A stretch of 64,000 nucleotides of DNA from Xylogone sp. PMI_703 (GCA_021399445.1 JAJTUQ010000005.1:186001-250000), one strand, 5' to 3'. Positions 34,519 through 46,529 are shown, counted from the stretch's first letter. Translations and numbers: made by a program. Notes: generated by a model not told the origin, from the sequence alone.

Positions 34519-36748
34519 ATGACGATGACGAATCTGCAGCATATAGGCCAGACTGCTATCCATGCACTGCAGTCTTCCAAAACTACCCTTCGACTCGAAC
34601 AAATCGCAAGCTTGAGAGCTCGCGGAATTGGAGACCATGTTGCTCTTCCTCAACTCGTAGTCTGTGGTGACCAATCTGCAGGAAAGAGCTCGGTACTGGA
34701 AGGAGTTACTGGGCTGCCATTTCCTCGACAAGATGGCCTTTGTACGAAGTTTCCAACGGAAATCATCCTGCAGCATACAAATTCTGAGCAGACAATCGTT
34801 GCAAGTATTCTCCCGCACTTATCTCGTTCAAGTTCGTCCAAGGAGGAACTCCGTCAATATAGACGCCAGTTCGAAAGCTTCGATGAGCTCCCGCTAGTCA
34901 TTGAAGAGGCTGGGTTCTTGATGGGAATCCGGGGGTTTAGGGACCTTACTCAAGGCCCTGCCTTTGGGGAGGATGTTCTTCGTATCGAAGTATGCGGCCC
35001 CTCAGGCCTTCATCTAACCGTTGTAGATCTCCCAGGTTTGATATCCGTTGCAAATGAGGAACAGACAGAAGAGGATGTTCGGACAGTTCACAACCTAGTT
35101 GACTCGTATGCCGAGAACCCTAGAACGATAATACTGGCGGTGGTGCAGGCAGGCAATGACATCGCTAATCAACCTATAATTCAGAAATCGAAACGCTTCG
35201 ATAAAGAGGGGCAGAGGACAATAGGCATCATTACAAAGCCAGACTTGATAAATATTGGGACTGAGAAACGCATTGCGCTGTTGGCCAAGAATCAGGATAC
35301 CACAAAGTTGAAACTTGGGTTCTTTCTAATCAAGAACCCGACTCCAACGGAAATAGCTGAGGGAATAACGTCTGAGCAGAGACAGAGGAATGAGGCTGCT
35401 TATTTCTGTTCTTCCCCATGGAAAGAGCAAGACCTGAGCAGAGATAGAGTTGGCATTTTGTCTCTTCGAACATACCTGCAGAGCCTGCTGGATCAGCACA
35501 TCGAACGCGAGCTTCCAAAGGTTCGAGAGGAAATTAGGAGCCTGATAGCAAAGACAGAACAGAAGATGCTAGATCTGGGTGAGGAGAGACCAACGGTAGG
35601 GCAAATTCGACTATTTCTTTCCCGCGTTGCAACACGGTTTAGCAATCTTGTAACATCGGCTCTGAATGGCACTTACCATGAAGCGGATGCGGTCTTCTTC
35701 GGCGGCCACAATGACGAACACTCGACTAGGCTTCGTGCAGTTGTTCATCAACATAATACCGAGTTTGCAGATTATATGAGGGACAACGGCGAGAGGAGAA
35801 GGATAATTAGGAGAAGTGAAAATGATGACTCTTCCGAAGAAGAGCCAGAAGAAGGCCAGATACTTGTTACGGAATTGGAGATGAGAAAATGGGTGAAACA
35901 GGTAAGCTGGCAACAATATATACTTAAACTCTCTAACATATGTAGATATATAGTAATACCCGGGGGAAAGAGCTACCTGGAAACTATAACCATGTCCTCT
36001 TATCAGAATTATTCCATATTCAGTCCAGCCGATGGCGGGAGATTGCGGACGACCATGTTGCAGCGATGTTCGACGAGATCAGATCATTTGTGAGAGCCGC
36101 ACTTGAACACGTTGCTAGAGATGAACAGGTCCTTTTGAAGCTTGTAGAGATCACTACCGCTTCCCTACAGTCTCACAAGGAGATTGCGGACAAAGAACTG
36201 GAAAATCTCTGGCAGGATGAGCAAAGGCAGCCAATAACATACAATCACTATTACACGGACAATGTCCAGAATGCACGACATAAATCCCTGAGGGATTTAC
36301 TCAAAAGGGCTATGACTGAGACCACAGCGCAAGACTGGAACGGGAAACTACATGTCAGTAACAATGCTTTGGATGCAGAAAAGCTTCTGGCTTCATTACA
36401 ACGGCGTATTGTTGTTGATATGGATGGCCAAGCATGTACAGAGGCACTGGCAGGACTATCTGCATATTATAGGGTATTTTTCTAGTAACGAAGCATATCT
36501 CTTCCTATCACTAATTAGAGCAGGTCGCTTTGAAAACATTTGTCGATAATGTATGTCGGCAGGTTATCGAACGGCATTTATTGAGCAAGCTGCCAACAAT
36601 TTTTAGCCCCGAAATAGTGGCATCTTTTGATGATGAGACACTCAGGCGCATTGCTGCAGAATCCGAAGATAGTAACGAAAAGAGGCGACAGCTCCGTGAA
36701 TTTCACGAGGCTCTGGGACATAGTCTTCGGGATCTTCGTAGACAGTAG
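34519..36748 (+). CDS. Dynamin-like (Mx/Vps1-type) large GTPase
   Basis: Intact 711-residue protein in three exons (34519-35901, 35946-36473, 36524-36748; introns 44 and 50 bp). The G domain shows GDQSAGKSS (P-loop), the CTKFPTE switch region, VVDLPGLI (G3) and TKPDL (G4). A dynamin middle/stalk region follows, and the C-terminal GED-like helical part ends ESEDSNEKRRQLREFHEALG. It lacks a PH domain and proline-rich tail, like Mx-type and other fungal dynamin-like proteins. Family members self-assemble and remodel membranes. Pezizomycotina often carry several lineage-specific paralogues of this kind, whose roles are mostly unknown. The acidic insert ENDDSSEEEPEEGQ lies in the stalk. It is not obviously linked to the metabolic neighbours. 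Confidence 0.93.
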
Positions 36749-37521
36749 ATCAGTTTTAATTTGACAATGTGAGGCATTGGTAGGAACATTAGTACCTTGT
36801 TTCGAAGCTACCTCAACTAGAACTGCTGGGGATCCCTTTTCTCATAAAATCCTCTTCAGGATCTATAGTTTTTGGTTAGTCGATCTGAACGACTATTGTC
36901 TAACGTCCCTGAATGTAGTGGATTATTCGCTCTTGCCTGCTGTGTTATCTGACATCCGTCGAGCCCTATTGCTAGATGTGGAGTATTGCGTGGTACTGTC
37001 CCCTCGGTGTATCTTTTACGTGTAATATCTGCCGGTTGACTGTTTACGTGTACGCCGACCTGAGTCAACACGGCGCGACGGCGCAGCAACTTAAGCGCAT
37101 GCGGTATCCACCGAAGCCAGCTGGGGTTGTTCCTACACGAGAGTAAAACGTTGCTATGAGTTACAAGCTTTTAGATACACGTAATTAGTTTCCTCATTCT
37201 AACAGAGGCGGTCTGTTTTGCCCAGTCAGGCCGGCTGGGCCAAACATGTCATCAATGTGGGAACCTGTTGGATGCCCAGCTCCCAAGGCAGGTCAGCCAA
37301 TAGCAACATTACCCAGCAAAAAGGGTCATACCCAGTACGTACACTTCTTGGTCAGACAAGAACGCCTGGGGCAGGCTATCAGGGCGTTCATCTAAAGCTT
37401 AGTAACTCTTTCGGAGGAAATAAGAGGTTGCGTACAAATGGTATTAATATACCCGAATCCTTTGAAAAACCAGCATGAGTGTTTGATGGTCCCATCAGTA
37501 AATAAGTTACTCTAAAGCAAG
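36749..37521. other. Intergenic region
   Basis: About 770 bp. An 86-codon ORF at 37218 has no recognisable feature. The right part is the promoter of the SMP-30-like gene. Confidence 0.5.
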
Positions 37522-38538
37522 ATGAAACATTTTCTGAAGAGCCTAGCTGTGATATTCGCCTCGGCAGCTACAGTGTTTTCGCATCAGCTCGACATCACAG
37601 GCAAAGTCGCGGCTCTACCTCTGAAGGTTAATGTGGTGCACCAGTTCCCTCAGCTTACTTGGGTTGAAAATCTCGCAGTGCGATCCAATTCTGCCGGCGA
37701 CATACTTTGCACTCTCATAACTTCTCCGGATTTATACCTCATTAGTCCTTCTACTGGAGGTGCAACTCTTCTTTATTCATTCCCTGTGTTCGGCGTCCTG
37801 GGAATTACACAACTAGGACACGACATCTTCTATGTTGCCGGAGGAAACTTTTCGACTCTCACTGGGGAACTTCAACCACGGAGCTTTTCTATCTTTAAAG
37901 TTGACATACGTGGATATGATAGGCATGGTGTTGACGGGATCCAAGTGACCGAACTGGTTAATATTCCTGAGGCTATTCTTTTAAATGGCGTGGCTAGACT
38001 GGACCCAGCATCAAAAACTCTTCTGGTTGCAGATTCTTTTGCTGGGGTTGTCTGGGAGGTCGACTCAGAGACAGGAGTTTACACCAACGTTTCCTTACCC
38101 GAGATGCTACCACCGCCAAACGTTACTGCTGTTGGAATAAATGGCGTTAAGAGTAAGGATAATTATATGTACTGGTCCAACACGGGTTCCGGAACTTTGA
38201 GTCGTGCGGCAATTGATCCTATCTCAGGCGCAGTGAGCGGACCTGTTGAAATATTAGCTACTGGAATTGTGCCCGACGATTTTGTCATCGGTGACCACGG
38301 CTATATCTGGATCTGTCAGAATTTTCTCAATACTTTGAGTATTCTGCTCCCAAATGGTACAGTGATTGATGTCGCTGGTTCCCCAGACTCTCTCTTAGTT
38401 GCAGGACCTACGGCCTGCGAATTTGGATGGAATGAGAAACTGTACTGCAGTACTACGGGAGGATTGAATAGCTCTGTCAATGAAACTGTCATTGGTGGAG
38501 AAATTTTTGAGATTGATACCAAAGGATTTAAATTATAG
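37522..38538 (+). CDS. Secreted SMP-30/gluconolactonase-like beta-propeller protein
   Basis: Single-exon 338-residue protein. The N-terminus is a signal peptide (MKHFLKSLAVIFASAATVFS, cleavage expected near HQ). The rest has repeated blade-like segments (ENLAVRSNSAGDILCTLITS, LNGVARLDPASKTLLVADSF, GVWEVDSETG-like, DDFVIGDHGYIWICQNF) typical of SMP-30/LRE-type six-bladed propellers. Several N-glycosylation sequons support secretion. Related enzymes hydrolyse lactones or act as strictosidine-synthase-like proteins. Many fungal secondary-metabolite clusters carry one. The propeller fold is likely, the reaction unknown. It lies at the left border of the qut-like region. Confidence 0.85.
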   Translation: MKHFLKSLAVIFASAATVFSHQLDITGKVAALPLKVNVVHQFPQLTWVENLAVRSNSAGDILCTLITSPDLYLISPSTGGATLLYSFPVFGVLGITQLGHDIFYVAGGNFSTLTGELQPRSFSIFKVDIRGYDRHGVDGIQVTELVNIPEAILLNGVARLDPASKTLLVADSFAGVVWEVDSETGVYTNVSLPEMLPPPNVTAVGINGVKSKDNYMYWSNTGSGTLSRAAIDPISGAVSGPVEILATGIVPDDFVIGDHGYIWICQNFLNTLSILLPNGTVIDVAGSPDSLLVAGPTACEFGWNEKLYCSTTGGLNSSVNETVIGGEIFEIDTKGFKL

Positions 38539-38652
38539 CACTGAGACGTGAGGATAGACCCTTCGATCAAGCATTCTAGCTCAGGGTGTGACACTTTATT
38601 TCGATACTTTAAAACACCGATGGTATCTCTTATTTTCGCTTCTTAATATGTA

Positions 38653-40082
38653 TTATATCTTCCTATCGCTAGCAAATTGAGTCTCGGGTCGAAGTGAAAT
38701 CCGATACCTCACGAGCTCGGGGTCCTCATACTGTTCCATCCACCTGGGATCCATAGTAATCTCCCACTGCTTCATCCGGCTCTGCAGTTGTGCCTCTTTA
38801 TCCTCTAATGACTTGAAAAATGCTTCGTCAGCCTCTTTCTTCTCCGCAGTTGCTGACTCAAGCCACTTTTCCATCCCGTGCTGCTTGGCTACCTCGTCCA
38901 TTTTCCAAATCTCACTGGGGTCGTCACTATAGCCACCAAGTTGGATGATTCTCTTGTTCTCAATAGAGAACCCGTTCGTGAAAGTGATCCATTTTGTACG
39001 TCGAGCTTCAGCCCAGGTGTTGAGGATAGACTCAGGTGCCTTGCCATTTACAACAGCACCAAGGGCTCGTCCTAAGGGGCCTGCATCTAGCAGTCCGGTT
39101 GTTAGGCCTAAACCGCCAATGGGGTTATTACTCTAATATTATATTGTCAGTATTTTGTTGAGGAAATTGAAATCTATAATCTTACATGTGCTGCATCTCC
39201 AGCAAGTAAACAACGCCCCTTTCTAAAGGTTGAAGCACATCGTTGATGTGGCTTATAGCGATTAAGTTCAACGAGTTCGTATCCATCCCCGGGCCATCCA
39301 GGAAATATGTGCTTGTAATGTTCCTCCAGCTCTGCTCGAATTTGTTCATTGGTCATTCCTGGCTTGCAACCAAATGCGCATCTCCAAAGCCCAGTATTGT
39401 CGAGAATCGTAATGACCGCCCAGTGGACCGGATGGCACACCATATTCGCAGTTGTGAGCCCATGCTTCGGAAAGTCGTATCTCACATTTGACGCAACGAA
39501 CTCTTCCTTCGGCCACGTAAATCCTTCGAAAGGAATTTCAAGAAGCTTGCGTGTTGTGCTTCCGGCACCATCACTTCCCACGAGCCACTCACAAGTGTAG
39601 GCGGTAGTCTCATTAGTCAAGGGATTTGTGCAGGTTATACTGACTCTGTCATCATCTTGACTCAGTGTCTCAAGCTTTTGGCTAAACCGAACTTCTGCAT
39701 TATATTTCGAAAGCAGATGTTTAAGCATGATTTCTGCTAGACGAGGCTGTGGGCAATTTATCCCAGCCGGGAATATCTTCCCGCCTTCCATCTTCTCCAC
39801 GTACGCCAACCGCTTCTTATTGGGACCATCTCCAGACCAGAATGAAAGGATGTTATTTATAACAGACTCCTTCTTGACATCCTCGAGTGTCCCGGTCTCT
39901 TCCAGTTCCGCCATAGCACAAGGTTGATAGGAGCCAGCCCTGGGGGACTGGTCAATCCCTTCGCCTCTCTCAATAATTAAGACCTTCACTCCTAGACGTG
40001 CCATGTTGATTGCCGTTGTGAGACCCACCGGGCCAGCCCCGACGACAATCACCGGATAATGATTATCTGTAATGGACCCCAT
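38653..40082 (-). CDS. FAD-dependent monooxygenase (PHBH family)
   Basis: Intact 458-residue flavoprotein in two exons (40082-39186 and 39132-38653; 53-bp intron). The N-terminal Rossmann motif VVGAGPVGLTTAINMARLG, the middle WLVGSDGAGSTTRK (DG motif) and GRCLLAGDAAHSNNPIGG...G (GD motif, formed across the splice junction) define an aromatic hydroxylase of the PHBH type. The C-terminal extension has a charged segment but no clear thioredoxin-like domain. It would hydroxylate a phenolic or aromatic acid in the cytosol using NAD(P)H. Given the 3-dehydroshikimate dehydratase 12 kb away, protocatechuate or a derivative is a candidate substrate, which is only inference. A CCGGATAA word lies just inside its coding start (40052-40059). 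Confidence 0.92.
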
Positions 40083-40978
40083 TGTGAGATATGGGAAATG
40101 AGCTGACGTCTGGTGTGTGGATCTACTGGATCTCGCTTTTGATTATAGAGCTCTTATAGTAGGGTACTTTATTAGAAAATTGCAACAAGGATATATTCCA
40201 GGATTTTAATTTTCTCTAGGAATATATATGGCATACAAAATACTCTATGGAATAAGTAGTAGCGTGCCATCTCCGCAATAGATTTTGTGGAGGAGGGGTC
40301 TTTATGTGGGGCTTTCCCGCCAGGACATCTGTCAAGAAGGCATACTTCTTATCTATTATCTAGAAATAATAGCTGTAGTGTTCTTATATATCTTAGCAGG
40401 TTGAGAAGGTCATGGATTGGCATGGCTGATGCAGCTGCTGCATATAGATGAGTGATGCAATGGGATATTCCGCAGATTTGATAGTCTCTTTGAAATGATC
40501 TGCGCCTCGCGCATCACCACAAAACGCGGGTTGCATTCTCATTCATTACATCTAATACCCAGAAATTCTTATTGAATAATTTTCTTCTAAATATAATCAT
40601 AATCATACCATCAGTTGAGTTTCCTCAGTGTCGTGTAAAGATTCCGAAACTCTGAGTCCGTCTTAAGCAGAACGTGAGCCGAATCGCACTCTACCAACTC
40701 ACACATGCTTCTGTGCTTTATCAGCCTTTCTATATGGGATCCCACTCATTGCATATTGCGTCAAGTATGAGCTTATCCGGAATAAAAACCATGAGCCGGC
40801 AAAGACTTTCAAACGCACTCTTCGCCACAAAATTGCCCATTGAACTTAGCATCTTGCCTGACTGCGACATTCTTATTAGAATCCTTCTGTCTTTTCGGTT
40901 CTGGTGACGCCTCGAGTTTACTGATAAACTTCGCCAACGGGTCAAACCGTACTGAAGATATAGGACAATCTCGGAACA
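40083..40978. promoter_or_regulatory. Shared upstream region of FAD monooxygenase and shikimate dehydrogenase-like gene
   Basis: 896 bp between divergent starts. It contains TTATCCGG at 40773-40780, about 200 bp before the dehydrogenase ATG. TTATCC is the half-site of the palindrome GGRTAA-RYRY-TTATCC bound by the quinate activators QUTA/QA-1F. Only half-sites are seen here, so regulation by such an activator is a hypothesis. Confidence 0.4.
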
Positions 40979-41902
40979 ATGAGCCAGAGCTCAGAGAAGC
41001 GTATGATTTACATTGCTGGGGGCCCTGGAGGCCATTCAATAGGGCCAGCAATACATAACTACATTGCTGATTCGTTGGGGCTTGATTGGACTTGTGAGTT
41101 TCTGCGACTTAGCGATGTTAACGACGTAATGACACTTTTTCGGCGCCATGACTTCGCTGGAGGCATCGTGACAATGCCACACAAACGAACAATCATACCG
41201 CTACTGGATTCTGTGGACGGCTTCGTTGAGGAAATGGGCGCTTGCAACTTTGTGATTCGCAAATCCAACGGCAAATTACATGGAACTAATACAGACTGGA
41301 TTGGCATCAAAAATGCAATCAACGCAACAGAGAATACTCATCCTCTGCTGTCGGAGAAGCATACAGCTTTGGTGTACGGTGCTGGAGGTGCTAGCAGGGG
41401 CGCCGTGTACGCTTTAGCTGCGGGTCTCAGCTGTTCGACTATTTACATTGTCAATAGAGACGCACAAGAGGTTGCTGCGTTGGAGGCGGATGTAGATTGG
41501 TACACGTCTACGAGGAAGCCAAATCTGATTCACATTACCAGTGTTGAAATGGCTGTGACTTTACAGTGTCCTCGCTACATAATTTCCACCGTACCGGATT
41601 TTGAGCCCATATCTCCTACGGAAATCACCTGCCGAGTCATTCTCGACCACTTCCTTGAGCGCGGTCGGGATCAGCAGAACATACTCTTGGATATGTGCTA
41701 TCACCCACCAGTTACTCGGAACATCGAAGCTGGGACGAAAGCATCGTGGACGGTGATACCAGGATTTCTGGTCACTGCCCATCAATTTGCGCCGCAATGG
41801 AATCTTTGGACGGACCGGAGCATTGATAACGATGTTGTTTTCACCATGTGTGCGGATTTGGTGAAGAAGTTAGAATCATCTGAAGCAACAGATGTAGCCT
41901 GA
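40979..41902 (+). CDS. Shikimate/quinate dehydrogenase-like protein
   Basis: Single-exon 307-residue protein of the AroE/QutB family. The substrate domain has GGHSIGPAIHNYIAD, with SIGP in place of the bacterial SxSP pattern, and VTMPHKRTIIPLLD with the catalytic Lys. GTNTDWIGI carries the catalytic Asp. The nucleotide domain has YGAGGASRGAVYAL and IVNRD. All catalytic positions are kept, so the protein is probably active as an NAD(P)-dependent dehydrogenase converting shikimate or quinate to the 3-dehydro acid. The loss of the second Ser of the SxS motif suggests quinate-type or altered substrate use. It stands beside the SDR and the QutR-type repressor. Confidence 0.9.
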   Translation: MSQSSEKRMIYIAGGPGGHSIGPAIHNYIADSLGLDWTCEFLRLSDVNDVMTLFRRHDFAGGIVTMPHKRTIIPLLDSVDGFVEEMGACNFVIRKSNGKLHGTNTDWIGIKNAINATENTHPLLSEKHTALVYGAGGASRGAVYALAAGLSCSTIYIVNRDAQEVAALEADVDWYTSTRKPNLIHITSVEMAVTLQCPRYIISTVPDFEPISPTEITCRVILDHFLERGRDQQNILLDMCYHPPVTRNIEAGTKASWTVIPGFLVTAHQFAPQWNLWTDRSIDNDVVFTMCADLVKKLESSEATDVA

Positions 41903-42415
41903 ATAGTACATTCAATATTACAAGACATACAAGATACCTCAATTTTAAACTGTGATGACTTTATTCAAGACGTCCTGTGACCGGTAGCCAACTTTGGTCT
42001 GTCAGTAACCGGAACGCATAAGTGACGCTGTAAGCCAAGGTGTTGCTTGTCAGTTTCTTTCAGATCTTGGTGGCTTGTAAGCCGCCGTTGACTGGAAGAA
42101 ATCAGGCAAAGTGTTGAATCCTCACGGGTATGAATTCACCCAGAATAACCAACAAGTCCCACATTTACCCCAATCCCCGCGCAAAACAAGCAATCGTGGG
42201 ATTACAGGTCATTTAGCCGAGGGAATCTTTCTAGTATTTGTGATGCTCTAGATGTATGTCAAGTAGTCAGGGTTGCTGAACTTGTTGTTCTAGCATCCTT
42301 TCCCGATGTAAAATTGACTATTCTCATTTAAGCCGAACTTTGGGTGCTCGCCCGTTCTCCTCCTTCGAGGATCTCACGACTATATCTACTACCACAGAGT
42401 GCCGGCACTAAAAGT
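41903..42415. other. Intergenic region
   Basis: 513 bp between the dehydrogenase stop and the SDR start, both on the plus strand. No ORF or repeat seen. Presumed SDR promoter. Confidence 0.5.
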
Positions 42416-43429
42416 ATGGCACCGAATCTACTGCTTGATGAGAAGGTAGCGTTGGTAACCGGAGGAGGAAGTGGTCAGTTATTGTCAAACATTATTACTC
42501 TAGCTGACTTTTCTAATGAAGGCTACGGAGAGGGCATTGTAAGGCTTTTTGCTGAAGAAGGTGCTAAGATTCTAGTTGCAGATATTGATGCAGCAAATGG
42601 ACAACGGTGAGATGCTACTGTGCGCTCAGTAATGATCCGCGGCTAATAAAAGCTCTTACGGCGTAGGGTTGTGGATGATCTCAAAGCGCAAAACTATCCT
42701 GTTGTGCTTATACATATGGATGTCACCAAGCGATGTGACTGGGATAAAGCTCTTGAGTTTGCAAAAGCTACTTATGGGGATCTGGACATCTTAGTCAATA
42801 ACGCTGGTTGGACCTATCGGAGAAAAGCTACTCTCGAAGTGTCCGATACTGAATACGATAGTACGTCCTATTTATACGCACGTTTGTTCTGTCTTTTAAT
42901 GCGCGACGATAGGGGTGTTCGACATTAATGTCAAGAGTATTTTTCATGCTACAAATGCCATTATGCCGCATTTCCTTAAGAAAAAATCTGGAAATATTGT
43001 CAACATCAGCTCATGTATTACGGAAAATCCGACTACAGGGCTGACGTGGTATGGTGCCAGTAAGGGTGCCGTCGATATGATCACGAGGCATCTCGCTGCC
43101 GAATACTCCCCCTTTGGCATTCGAGTCAACAGCGTTTCTCCTTCCATTGGCAACACGGCCTTGTTCAAAGATTTCATTGCCAACGATGAGCCTGACGCTG
43201 AGACATATTCGAATCTCTATCCACCTCTAGGAAGGCTCTGCACGCCCCTAGATATTGCAAAGGGCACCTTGTATCTGGCCACCTCATATTTTAATGAATT
43301 TCAGACGTAAGACACAAGTAACCAGAGTCACAGTCTGTAACTAACACTCTTTATAGAGGAATTATCCTTAGAGTTGATGGCGGAAAATATGTAAGCTGTG
43401 CCTCTCATATTTTCCCGGATGGACGATAA
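42416..43429 (+). CDS. Short-chain dehydrogenase/reductase
   Basis: Intact 267-residue SDR in five exons (42416-42473, 42522-42606, 42667-42860, 42913-43306, 43357-43429). Motifs are VTGGGSGYGEGI (TGxxxGxG cofactor loop, rebuilt across intron 1), DILVNNAG, VNISS (catalytic Ser) and WYGASKGAVD (YxxxK). The C-terminus LRVDGGKYV is typical. The classical-SDR length of about 250-270 fits. It acts with NAD(P)(H) on a hydroxyl/keto group, substrate unknown. Its position between the shikimate-dehydrogenase-like gene and the QutR-type repressor suggests a role in the same pathway. The start was chosen at MAPNLLLDEKVALV because the upstream in-frame ATG adds a non-homologous leader. Confidence 0.9.
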
Positions 43430-43742
43430 CTGACTAGCATTCAGATTTAATTCATACAATGAGCTATTGAACTGAAAAGTTCCGGCTAGACAATATGAAG
43501 CAATATGTCACGAGAAGCTCTAGGTATTCAGATACAGAAATATTTGTTAGCAAATAGAATTGATCCTATATCCTGATTTAATAAAATATCTACCTGCCCA
43601 AAACTCCATTGTTCATCCTATCTGTCCCGATTGTTGCGGTGATCGCACTACGTATCTAGACAAAAATAGATCTAATAAGAACCGTTCTAAGCGGGTATAC
43701 TGGCCAATACCACATTGATCGTTACATTACCCCAGCTCCATG
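43430..43742. other. Intergenic region (convergent ends)
   Basis: 313 bp between the ends of the SDR and the QutR-type repressor. Nothing beyond 3' flanks seen. Confidence 0.5.
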
Positions 43743-46376
43743 CTATGCCTTATACGTTGCATTATATTGGTCCAAGAAAGCGTCCAACATCGCGTTCCTT
43801 GGTGGTCTACGGTTCGTGAATAACTCAAACTGGGCACAACCCTGTTCATACAATATTTCGATAGGGTCAATGCTGACCCATCCGCGAGGTTTTGCTTCCC
43901 CCAGTTGCCGCCCAAATGTTGTAGCGCGACGCTTCCAAGAAAGCTACAAGATTTAGTGACAGACATGACAGATATAGGATACATTACTTACATCTGCAAT
44001 TAGACCCCCCGTTGAATTGCCAAACCAGTCATCTCGGAGCTCAGGAGGATATTCTATTGTACCTTCGCCAGCTCTGGCTGGTATCGCCCCAACGACAATA
44101 CTGGGTAAATTGAAGCCATCAGGCCAAGACTCCGTGGAGGACTCAAGCACATGGAAACGCGGGACGAATGGATTTGATTGGCCATGTAAGCTTTCTAGAT
44201 CACTATCAATGCTTTCGAAGTGCTCTTTAACCATCAAAGCATTTGCAATTGTTCGATTCAAGATGAAAATATTACCCACACCAAGTCTCACGAGCGCATA
44301 TATCGCAGCACGAGCTATGCCCCCAGCACCTATAACAAGTGCGGAGGTACCTTTCGTAATATGATTTGCTGGCGTGCAATATTTGGCTATACAAATGTAT
44401 ATACCTATCCAGTCCGTGTTTTCCGCCACCAGCAGGGGTTTCCCATTGTTGTCCTTTTGCATGGTCTGAATACCGTTTTGACTCTCGAAGAACTTTCGAT
44501 CAGGCAGTAGCGTATTGGCAGCACCAATGAGCTTCACCGCTGGACTATGTTTTGCAGCTAATGCCAGTATCTCAGACTTGAATGGAAGACTAATGCTCGC
44601 GCCTCCAAATGATCTCTCAGACGAAGCTTTCTCTACAATACCAAGATCTGCAGACTCAAGGGCCTCATATGTATAGGGCAAGCCACAAAAGGAAAAACCA
44701 GCATTATGCATTGCTGGTGAGAGACTCTGTCTGACTTCTGCTCCGAAAACATAGTACTTGCGCCTGCTGTCAGGGAGTAGCATGTACCAGGCTGTCCTTA
44801 ATTGGAACGATGTAGTTAGCTCGAAGCCCACATCTAAGTCGCTTTCTACAACCTTATATCGATGTCCGGCAATGACGGGCGTCATATAATTGTTGAGAAC
44901 CTGAGAGAGGCGGCCAAGGCTACCAATATTGAATGTAATAACCGGAGTTGGTAGCTTAAGCTGTATGATTGCCTGAGAGACTTGCTGACACGCTATGTTG
45001 TCATGGAAAGTTTGACAGCCTGAGGAAAATTTGACCAAGTCGCAGCCTAAATCGTGGGCTCGACTATATGCAGGGATTAGACTTTTCAAGTTCCAGAATC
45101 CTAGTTGTTGATTACCGTGAAAGAAGCCAATTATCTTGGTGCAGCCTTTGGCTTGCACTATCTCCTTGATGACTTCATCTTCTAGCCGAAGGTCAACAGC
45201 GATATACTCCGGAGCCAGTCTAAGGATAAAGTGCAACAGACTGCAGTAGGTCTGAACGCCAGCCTCTAGCAACTCATCTATGCATCTTATGTTTACGATT
45301 ACTGGCACCTCCAAGAGCCGGCGTATGGCAGAGATAGCCCAAGGAAGTGTATCACCTGAAAGCAATGACTGCCATTCATGCGGTTGCGTAGATATGTTCA
45401 GTTGAACAGCATCATGGCCTGTATCTACTGAGTGGATAGAGTCGACTAGGCTTTCCATGTCGGCCAGGTCAATGCACAGGACATGGGAACCTTGACGTAG
45501 TTCGGGATTTGATCGTGAGAAGAGTTGGAAGATACTTGAATAATTTGCCCGGGGTGCCGAACTGGGTATATTTCGTAGCAAAAGTGACACAAGTGCTCTA
45601 GTATTGCGTAGGATCCGAGGATGGATTGGTTGTTTTATGTCCAACGACCTGTCCTCCAAGAATCTCGTCCACGTAGTATGCCATGACGGTTCTTGGGCCT
45701 CGTCCAAGTTGAAAATCTCAAAGTTGCTGTAATTTCGGAAGAATGAATGCACATACTTGAGGGTATCCTTCCAGCCTCCATTGTCAGCAAGGCCAAGATA
45801 ACGCTGCACGAGATCCTGTTCTCGAATAACATATACCACTGGATGGTGCTTTGCATACGTTGTAAAGAAATCAGTTTCCTGGCGAGCGATAACGGTCCCA
45901 CAAGCAAAGACGCAACCTTTGGGATTGGACTCCAACAGTTCTCGCACAATCTCAAGCTTTCGTCGTCGATACTGCTCAACGCTGTGTGTTCGACGGTATT
46001 GTTGTTTAGTTGTGCCAGTGACTTCTTCGAAGCAGCGGTCGCAATCAATGGCCTTCCATTCTAGAATCGAGGCTGCGATGACGGCTAGGCTTGAAGTCCC
46101 CGTAGCCCGGTGTCCGAAGAACACTATCGATGCATCTTGATCGTAATTTCGACTGCGAGGCCTGAAAGATCGCGAGTTGTTCTTGGATCCATTTGCATGC
46201 AAGAACTGGCCATTTGTGACTTCTTCTTGGTAGCTCTCGTTTCTAGAGACTAATTTTCGCTTCATGTCAATTTCGTGTGTCGTGAGTGAAGCCAAAGACT
46301 GAGGATAGACGTCGTGGAGAAAGATGCCGTTGCCGGACGATACCTCATATGTCATGTCGGCATTAGTATTTGCCAA
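43743..46376 (-). CDS. qutR: QutR-type quinate/shikimate pathway repressor
   Basis: 861 residues in two exons (46376-43992 and 43943-43743; 48-bp intron). The three domains have the order of the C-terminal half of the AROM pentafunctional enzyme. They are a shikimate-kinase-like P-loop domain (IVFFGHRATGTSSLAV, about residue 84), a type I dehydroquinase-like barrel (about 290-510) and a shikimate-dehydrogenase-like domain from about 550 (FGAEVRQSLSPAMHNAGF, SISLPFKSEI, VAENTDWIGI, LVIGAGGIARAAIYAL). The P-loop Lys is replaced by Thr, so kinase activity is unlikely, as expected for a repressor descended from AROM. The domain order and separation from biosynthetic enzymes match QUTR/QA-1S (about 900 residues), which sense pathway metabolites and inhibit a zinc-cluster activator. 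It is divergent from exactly such an activator gene. Confidence 0.88.
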
Positions 46377-46529
46377 TACTTATCCGGGAAGGGGGAGTGG
46401 CGAAAACCCAGCGGAGCTCAATACACAGCTCGGCAAAGACATCATGAATACCATAGCCGGCCGCTTCTAGACACCATTCTTTGGAGGTAGCGGTATACCA
46501 TTCATCCCGACGATGTGGTTTGCGGTGCC
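46377..46529. promoter_or_regulatory. 153-bp divergent promoter between repressor and activator
   Basis: Short intergenic region separating the QutR-type repressor (-) from the zinc-cluster activator (+). Contains TTATCCGG at 46380-46387, immediately upstream of the repressor start. Head-to-head placement with so little space implies that the two regulators share control elements. Confidence 0.55.

Noticed and set aside
40042..40066. GGATAA-TGA-TTATCT, resembling a full quinate-activator palindrome
   Set aside because: The spacer is 3 instead of 4 bases, one half deviates, and it lies inside the coding start of the FAD monooxygenase. Kept only as a half-site observation.
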